NCBI RefSeq assembly: GCF_000981585.1
Contig: NZ_LN831776.1
Coordinates: 2,743,001 to 2,807,000 of the forward strand
DNA length: 64,000 nt
Origin: Paenibacillus riograndensis SBR5
Lineage (GTDB): Bacteria; Bacillota; Bacilli; Paenibacillales; Paenibacillaceae
Reading direction: 5' to 3'
This document shows positions 59,568 to 64,000 of this stretch, piece after piece. The position numbers and the translations under genes are program-made. The notes under the pieces are model-generated. The model was not told the DNA's origin. It searched no databases and saw only the letters and a list, made by a program, of their open reading frames with translations. How positions within the stretch are numbered: position 1 is the first letter of the stretch; every line of letters begins with the position of its first letter.

Positions 59568-61712
59568 ATGGGCAATAAACAAATCAGGATCGGTATAGAT
59601 GTCGGGGGCACCTTCACGGATGCCGTTGCGATTGACAATGAAACCTTTGAGGTGCTGTCGAAGGTTAAAATGCCTACCACGCACCACGATGAGCGCGGGG
59701 TTGCCAGCGGAATCGTCCAGATTATTCAGCGGATCATGAGCGAGAACGGCATTCAGCCTGAGGATATCAAGTTCATCGCCCACGGTACCACGCAGGCAAC
59801 CAATGCCCTGCTGGAGGGAGATGTTGCCCGTGTGGGTATTCTGGGGATGGGTACGGGGCTGGATGCCCGCAGTGCCCGTTCCGAAACCAATGTGGCAAAT
59901 ATTGAGCTTGCCGCAGGCAAATATCTCACAACCTATCATAAGTTCATCGACTCCAAGGAATTGACCCGGGAAGCTATTGATGATGCGATTGAACAGCTGC
60001 TGGCCGAAGGCGCTGAAGTTATTGTGGCATCAGAAGCCTATAGCGTCGATGATCCGGCCAATGAGCTGCGGGTGATAGAAGCGGCGCGCAGCCGGGGAGT
60101 GTACGCTACGGGCGGACATGAAATCTCCCAGCTGTACGGGCTGAAGACCCGGACCCGGACCGCAGTTGTCAATGCGAGCCTGATTCCGAAGATGATGGAG
60201 ACGGCCAATATGACCGAGCAGGCCGTCAAGGAGGCGGGGATCACCTCGCAGCTGATGATTATGCGCTGCGACGGCGGCGTGATGAGCATCGACGAGGTGC
60301 GGAAACGGCCGATCCTGACCATGCTGTCGGGCCTTGCGGCGGGGGTCGCCGGAGCGCTCATGTATGAGAAGATCTCGGATGGCATCTTCTTCGAAGTCGG
60401 AGGCACCAGTGTGGATATTTCCGTCATCAAGAACGGGAAGGTCATGATCGAAAATGCCCAGGTCGGCGGGCACAAAACGTATCTGCGTTCACTGGATGTG
60501 CGGACGCTCGCTGTTGCCGGAGGAAGCATGATCCAGATCGGCGCAGGGAAGATTACCGATGTCGGCCCCCGCAGCGCCCACATCGCCGGGCTGGAATACG
60601 AATGCTTCACCGGCAAAGAAAACCTGCAGCAGCCTTCCATCGGACTGGTCAGTCCCCGCAAGGGCGATCCTGATTATGTCACCGTGCGCGGTGCGGAAGG
60701 GCATGAATATGCGCTGACCCTGGCCGGAGCTGCCAACCTGCTGAATCACGTGCCTGATGAGGATTATGCCCGCGGCAATATGGAGAGCACCCGGATCGCC
60801 TGGGAGGCGCTGGGTGCCCATCTGGGAATGTCTGCGGAAGAGGCGGCAAGAGCAGCGATGGATATCGCTATCCGCAAAGTGATGGCCGTAGTGAACCAGA
60901 TGATCAGTGATTATGAGCTGGACACCGGATTTATTACGCTAGTGGGAGGAGGAGGCAGCGGAGCTGTTCTGGTTCCGGCCATGGCCGCCAAGGAGGGCTT
61001 CAAGCACCAGATTGCCAATAATGCGCCTTATATCTCAACAATCGGTGTAGGCATGGCGATGGTCCGTGAACAGATTGAGAAGACCGTCGTGGGCGCGACA
61101 GAACGGGATATCAAGCTCATCCGGGCTGAGATTATGGAGAAAATCGTGCAGTCCGGCGCGAATGAATCCACCGTTGATGTCACGATCGAAATTGATTCCC
61201 AGCGCAATATTCTGCGCGCCATCGCCACCGGCTCGACAGAGCTGCGCTCGAAGGACCTGGCGAGCCGGGAGGTGCCGGTGAACGAGCTGGTGCTGACGGC
61301 GGCAGAGGCGCTGGGCCAGCCGGCAGAACGGACGGAGCTGAAGGCGGCATCCGGCAGATGGTTCCTGTTCGAATCCAGTGAAGTCAAAAAATCGATGTTC
61401 GGCCTGGTGAAGAAAAAGCTCAGCCATGTCGGTGTGCTGGACCGTGAAGGAGTGGTGCGCTTCAAGAAGACGAATGCTTATCACCTGGCTTTTCTGAAAA
61501 AGAATATCGATGACCGGTTCGCTTCCTTTCTGGAGGAGAATACTGTCTATTCAGATGCCAACGCCACCATCCCGAAGACATTTATCTTTTATAAGGAAAA
61601 AATGCTGGATCTGACCGGGATGCAGACCAAGGAGCAGCTGTTTTCCATTCTCGAAGTGGAAACGCAGCTGCTAGAGGACAACAGCGAAATGCTCGCCGTC
61701 GTCTATCAATAG
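59568..61712 (+). CDS. HyuA-like hydantoinase/oxoprolinase family protein, without HyuB partner
   Basis: 714-residue ASKHA-fold protein. N-terminal Hydant_A_N: IRIGIDVGGTFTDAVAID (phosphate loop) and IAHGTTQATNALLEG. The central Hydantoinase_A domain contains CDGGVMSIDEVRKRPI, EVGGTSVDISVI and TLVGGGGSGAVLVPAMAA. The last ~200 residues (from about AEIMEKIVQSGANES) are a distinct domain not typical of HyuA. Classical enzymes of this class (N-methylhydantoinase, 5-oxoprolinase, acetone carboxylase-like) need a B subunit of the HyuB family, absent here. ATP-dependent opening or activation of a cyclic amide or ketone is the family theme; the reaction here is unknown. GGAGAGGAG precedes the ATG. 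Confidence 0.85.
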   Translation: MGNKQIRIGIDVGGTFTDAVAIDNETFEVLSKVKMPTTHHDERGVASGIVQIIQRIMSENGIQPEDIKFIAHGTTQATNALLEGDVARVGILGMGTGLDARSARSETNVANIELAAGKYLTTYHKFIDSKELTREAIDDAIEQLLAEGAEVIVASEAYSVDDPANELRVIEAARSRGVYATGGHEISQLYGLKTRTRTAVVNASLIPKMMETANMTEQAVKEAGITSQLMIMRCDGGVMSIDEVRKRPILTMLSGLAAGVAGALMYEKISDGIFFEVGGTSVDISVIKNGKVMIENAQVGGHKTYLRSLDVRTLAVAGGSMIQIGAGKITDVGPRSAHIAGLEYECFTGKENLQQPSIGLVSPRKGDPDYVTVRGAEGHEYALTLAGAANLLNHVPDEDYARGNMESTRIAWEALGAHLGMSAEEAARAAMDIAIRKVMAVVNQMISDYELDTGFITLVGGGGSGAVLVPAMAAKEGFKHQIANNAPYISTIGVGMAMVREQIEKTVVGATERDIKLIRAEIMEKIVQSGANESTVDVTIEIDSQRNILRAIATGSTELRSKDLASREVPVNELVLTAAEALGQPAERTELKAASGRWFLFESSEVKKSMFGLVKKKLSHVGVLDREGVVRFKKTNAYHLAFLKKNIDDRFASFLEENTVYSDANATIPKTFIFYKEKMLDLTGMQTKEQLFSILEVETQLLEDNSEMLAVVYQ

Positions 61713-61727
61713 GAGGTGCGCAGGGTG

Positions 61728-62396
61728 ATGAAGACCGCAACACGAACACTGCCAAGCGACCAGGTGCTGGGCTATGCCGAACTGAAAAATGATCTGCTGT
61801 TTCATCGGATACCTAGCAGCAAGCGGCGTTATTACGTGGAGCGGCCGCTTGCGATCGGCAGGGAGAAGGCTCTGGAGTACAAAGCCCGCTATGGTACAGA
61901 TGTCGGGGCAATCTGCAGGGACAGGGGCATCCGGGTCAGCCTGAATGAACGGCAGGGGACCATCGGACAAATCCGCTTCCGCGCGCAGATTGAGCTGTCA
62001 TCCCAAGAACGTGTCATTACGCTGTATAAATCGTCCATGGAGGAGCTGCGGCAATGCGCGGGTGTGCTGCTTCCCGGCCGCTCCTTCAGTCTGCAGGAGG
62101 TCACGGATATTCATCTTGCGCATGAGCTGTTCCATGATCTGGAATTCACGGAGCTTGGCTATACCAATAAGCGGCTTGACGATATCAGCAGCCTGTCACT
62201 GGGGCCGCTGCGCATCCGGGCCAGTGTGGCAAAGACCTCCGAGATCGCCGCGCATGCGTTCAGCTGCCATCTGCTGGGTCTGCCCTGCCTGCCCAACCTG
62301 CTCGATTTTGCCTATATGATTCACAGCGGCACTCTGACTGCTGCCGAATTCTGGCAGGAGATGGAGCGCTGCTCCGAAGCGCTTGAGAACGGCTGA
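61728..62396 (+). CDS. ImmA/IrrE-like zinc metallopeptidase domain protein
   Basis: 222-residue protein with a gluzincin motif HELFH at 132-136 (LAHELFHDLEFTEL) and a later SEIAAHAFSC, where the Glu could be the third zinc ligand, as in ImmA/IrrE peptidases. The N-terminal ~120 residues are unrecognised. AGGAGG lies ten to twelve bases before the ATG; a GTG at 61725 is equally possible. It starts 15 bases after the HyuA-like gene, so it is in the same operon. ImmA-type proteases usually cleave a repressor, but no Xre-type repressor is adjacent. A maturation or processing role for the operon is conceivable. Confidence 0.72.
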   Translation: MKTATRTLPSDQVLGYAELKNDLLFHRIPSSKRRYYVERPLAIGREKALEYKARYGTDVGAICRDRGIRVSLNERQGTIGQIRFRAQIELSSQERVITLYKSSMEELRQCAGVLLPGRSFSLQEVTDIHLAHELFHDLEFTELGYTNKRLDDISSLSLGPLRIRASVAKTSEIAAHAFSCHLLGLPCLPNLLDFAYMIHSGTLTAAEFWQEMERCSEALENG

Positions 62397-62497
62397 TCCG
62401 CCATTCTGCTTGCGGCGGGGTGAATGGTTCTGCCTTCGAACTTAAATTATGGTATGTTGGAGTGTGTATCCGTAGAGTTTGGGGAGGCAGCTGTCGC

Positions 62498-64000
62498 ATG
62501 CCATTCAGGAAAATGTCAAAAAAATCAATCTATGTGCCGCTGCGCACCAAGTTTATCGTGCTGTTCTGTCTGCTGATTACCGTTCCGTTTCTGGTCATTG
62601 GCGCCATCAGCTATAAGAAGTATACCGCAGGAGTGGAACGCAGCACTGTGGAGCTTTCCTATCAGGTCGTCAATCAAATCAATATCAATTTGGAGCATTA
62701 CATCAAGGAGCTGGACCGGCTTACGTTAATGCCGTTGTACGATGAGGACGTGATGCATATTCTTCAAAGCCACAGCGGCTCCGGTTCAGCAAGCACTTAT
62801 CTGACCACGGACGAGACGCTGAAGATGAATCTGTTCATTTCCTCCCTCGCCTTCGACAGAGGTGAAATCGAGAGCATCCTGGTTTTTACCAATGACGGGG
62901 GCATCTTCAGCAATCTGGACCAGAGCGTAAGAAAACGGTGGGACCGCAGCATGGCGGAATGGATGGGGAGCGTGAAGCAGGAGGATGGGGGCCTTGCGAT
63001 CATTCCGCCGCACAATGCCGCTTATTACACAGAACCGAAACAGGGGATTATCTCCGTTGCCCGGGTCATCCGCGAGCCCTATACCAACAAAATGCTGGGA
63101 ATTGTCAAAGTCGATCTGACGCCGCAGGGCTTTGGCTCCATTTTGTCTACGGTCCGTTTAGGCGGCAGCGGCCTGCTTCAAATTACAGGCAAGGACCAGG
63201 TGATGCTGTATTCGGCTGCCGCAGGACTTCCCGATTCAAGCGAATCCTACATTACGGCTTCCGCCCAATCTGCGTATACGGGGCTGAAGGTAACCTCGCT
63301 GATTCCGCGCACGCAGCTGCGGGAGGACGCCCGCGAATTGACCAATTCGACGCTGATCGTGTCCATCATTGCCCTGATGGCGGCCTATGCCGCAGCTATC
63401 CTGCTGTCGAACCGGCTGATTAAGCCGATCGCCCATCTGCAGTCGAAGATGAGGCAGGTGAAGCGAGGACTGTTCCGTGAGCGGGCAACCGTCACCACGA
63501 ATGATGAAATCGGGCAGTTGACCGAGGGGTTCAATACGATGATTGGCGAGATCGACCGGCTGGTCAAAGAGGTATATGAGACCAGGCTGAAGGAGCGGGA
63601 GGCTGAGCTGCTTGCGCTGCAGAGCCAGATTCATCCCCACTTCCTGTACAATACGCTGGAGATGGTGAACATGCTGGCACTCCAGGGCAGCACCCGGGAG
63701 CTGTCCGGTGTGGTGACCAGTCTGGGGAAGCTGCTGCGTTATACGGTAGGCCGCCAGGACCCGATGGTATATGTGCTGGACGAGGTGAAATTTGTGGAGG
63801 CGTATCTAAAAATACAGGGCATGCGCCTTGGAGACAAGCTGCAGGCTGTCATTCATATGGATTCATCCTTCGATTACTGTCTGGTGCCGAAGCTGATTCT
63901 GCAGCCGCTGATCGAAAATGTTATCGAACACGCCATGGGACCGGACACGGTGCATCTTGCCTTGACGGCTGCCGTTCAGGAGGATGACCTGATCCTGTCG
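62498..64000 (+). CDS. YesM-type sensor histidine kinase, 3' end outside window
   Basis: 501 residues are visible without a stop. Transmembrane segments near 20-42 (FIVLFCLLITVPFLVIGAISY) and 285-307 (STLIVSIIALMAAYAAAILL) enclose an extracellular sensor. A HAMP linker follows (LIKPIAHLQSKMRQVK), then the phosphorylated His in SQIHPHFLYNTLEMVN. The N-box begins at LILQPLIENVIEHAM just before the edge. GGGGAGG lies about nine bases before the ATG. It probably partners the short response regulator at 55989 or another beyond the window. Confidence 0.9.
   Translation, partial: MPFRKMSKKSIYVPLRTKFIVLFCLLITVPFLVIGAISYKKYTAGVERSTVELSYQVVNQININLEHYIKELDRLTLMPLYDEDVMHILQSHSGSGSASTYLTTDETLKMNLFISSLAFDRGEIESILVFTNDGGIFSNLDQSVRKRWDRSMAEWMGSVKQEDGGLAIIPPHNAAYYTEPKQGIISVARVIREPYTNKMLGIVKVDLTPQGFGSILSTVRLGGSGLLQITGKDQVMLYSAAAGLPDSSESYITASAQSAYTGLKVTSLIPRTQLREDARELTNSTLIVSIIALMAAYAAAILLSNRLIKPIAHLQSKMRQVKRGLFRERATVTTNDEIGQLTEGFNTMIGEIDRLVKEVYETRLKEREAELLALQSQIHPHFLYNTLEMVNMLALQGSTRELSGVVTSLGKLLRYTVGRQDPMVYVLDEVKFVEAYLKIQGMRLGDKLQAVIHMDSSFDYCLVPKLILQPLIENVIEHAMGPDTVHLALTAAVQEDDLILS

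Noticed and set aside
1..64000. CRISPR array, rRNA, tRNA or prophage
   Set aside because: No regularly spaced repeats, tRNA cloverleaf or rRNA-like stretch, integrase or phage structural gene was noticed on reading.

Overview
The window looks like chromosomal DNA from a spore-forming Firmicute of the Paenibacillus type. Evidence: two gerA-type spore germination loci, an AbrB regulator with Spo0A boxes upstream, several YesM/YesN-style two-component systems, LplB/YtcP-like sugar ABC permeases without ATPases, strong AGGAGG ribosome binding sites, and mostly GC-moderate DNA interrupted by an AT-richer accessory stretch. No rRNA, tRNA, CRISPR array or intact insertion sequence was seen. This is inference from gene content; no database search was run.

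Region by region. 1-12127: a sugar-acid/glycan locus. It begins with the tail of a sigma-54-type activator, then a DUF1537 four-carbon acid-sugar kinase, a PdxA2-type dehydrogenase and a DapA-family lyase. Next come an ABC importer (binding lipoprotein plus two permeases) and an intracellular Asp-box 'sialidase-like' hydrolase. It ends with an AraC regulator and a PfkB sugar kinase coupled to a sucrose phosphorylase. 12128-17367: an AT-rich accessory stretch in mixed orientation (a broken small gene, a solo fabZ, a lipoprotein, PadR + BtrH-like acyltransferase, an NADP-binding oxidoreductase divergent from an HxlR regulator). 17364-27000: spore germination region. An A-C-B gerA-type operon lies on the minus strand; a Hanks-type kinase faces a Ser/Gly/Tyr-rich small protein; a second receptor is split into a B gene (minus) and an A-C-D set (plus). 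Three promoters here share sigma-G-like spacing. 27037-32240: a FapA/DUF342 gene under a cyclic-di-GMP-I riboswitch, then TetR, GNAT, methyltransferase and CapA-like genes.

32355-54085: a galactoside locus. It holds GH2 beta-galactosidase, a two-component system, importer 2 and GH35 beta-galactosidase, then importer 3 (permeases on minus; sensor kinase, response regulator and binding protein on plus) and a GH36 alpha-galactosidase. None of the three importers has an ATPase here, so a shared MsmX-type ATPase encoded elsewhere is inferred. 54086-55637: abrB and a HAD phosphatase. 55989-64000: a response regulator leads an FAD oxidoreductase, an ion-transporter-superfamily permease, a HyuA-like ASKHA protein without its usual HyuB partner, an ImmA-like zinc protease and a sensor kinase that runs off the window.

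The most unusual items are: (i) the sugar-acid locus pairing DUF1537/PdxA2/DapA enzymes with a cytoplasmic Asp-box hydrolase; (ii) the orphan HyuA operon; (iii) a ~155-bp palindromic dispersed repeat in three copies, two of which bracket importer 3 in opposite orientation; (iv) the c-di-GMP riboswitch before fapA; (v) the kinase/Ser-rich protein pair between the germination loci; (vi) a sensor kinase whose ribosome binding site points to ATC rather than a standard start codon.
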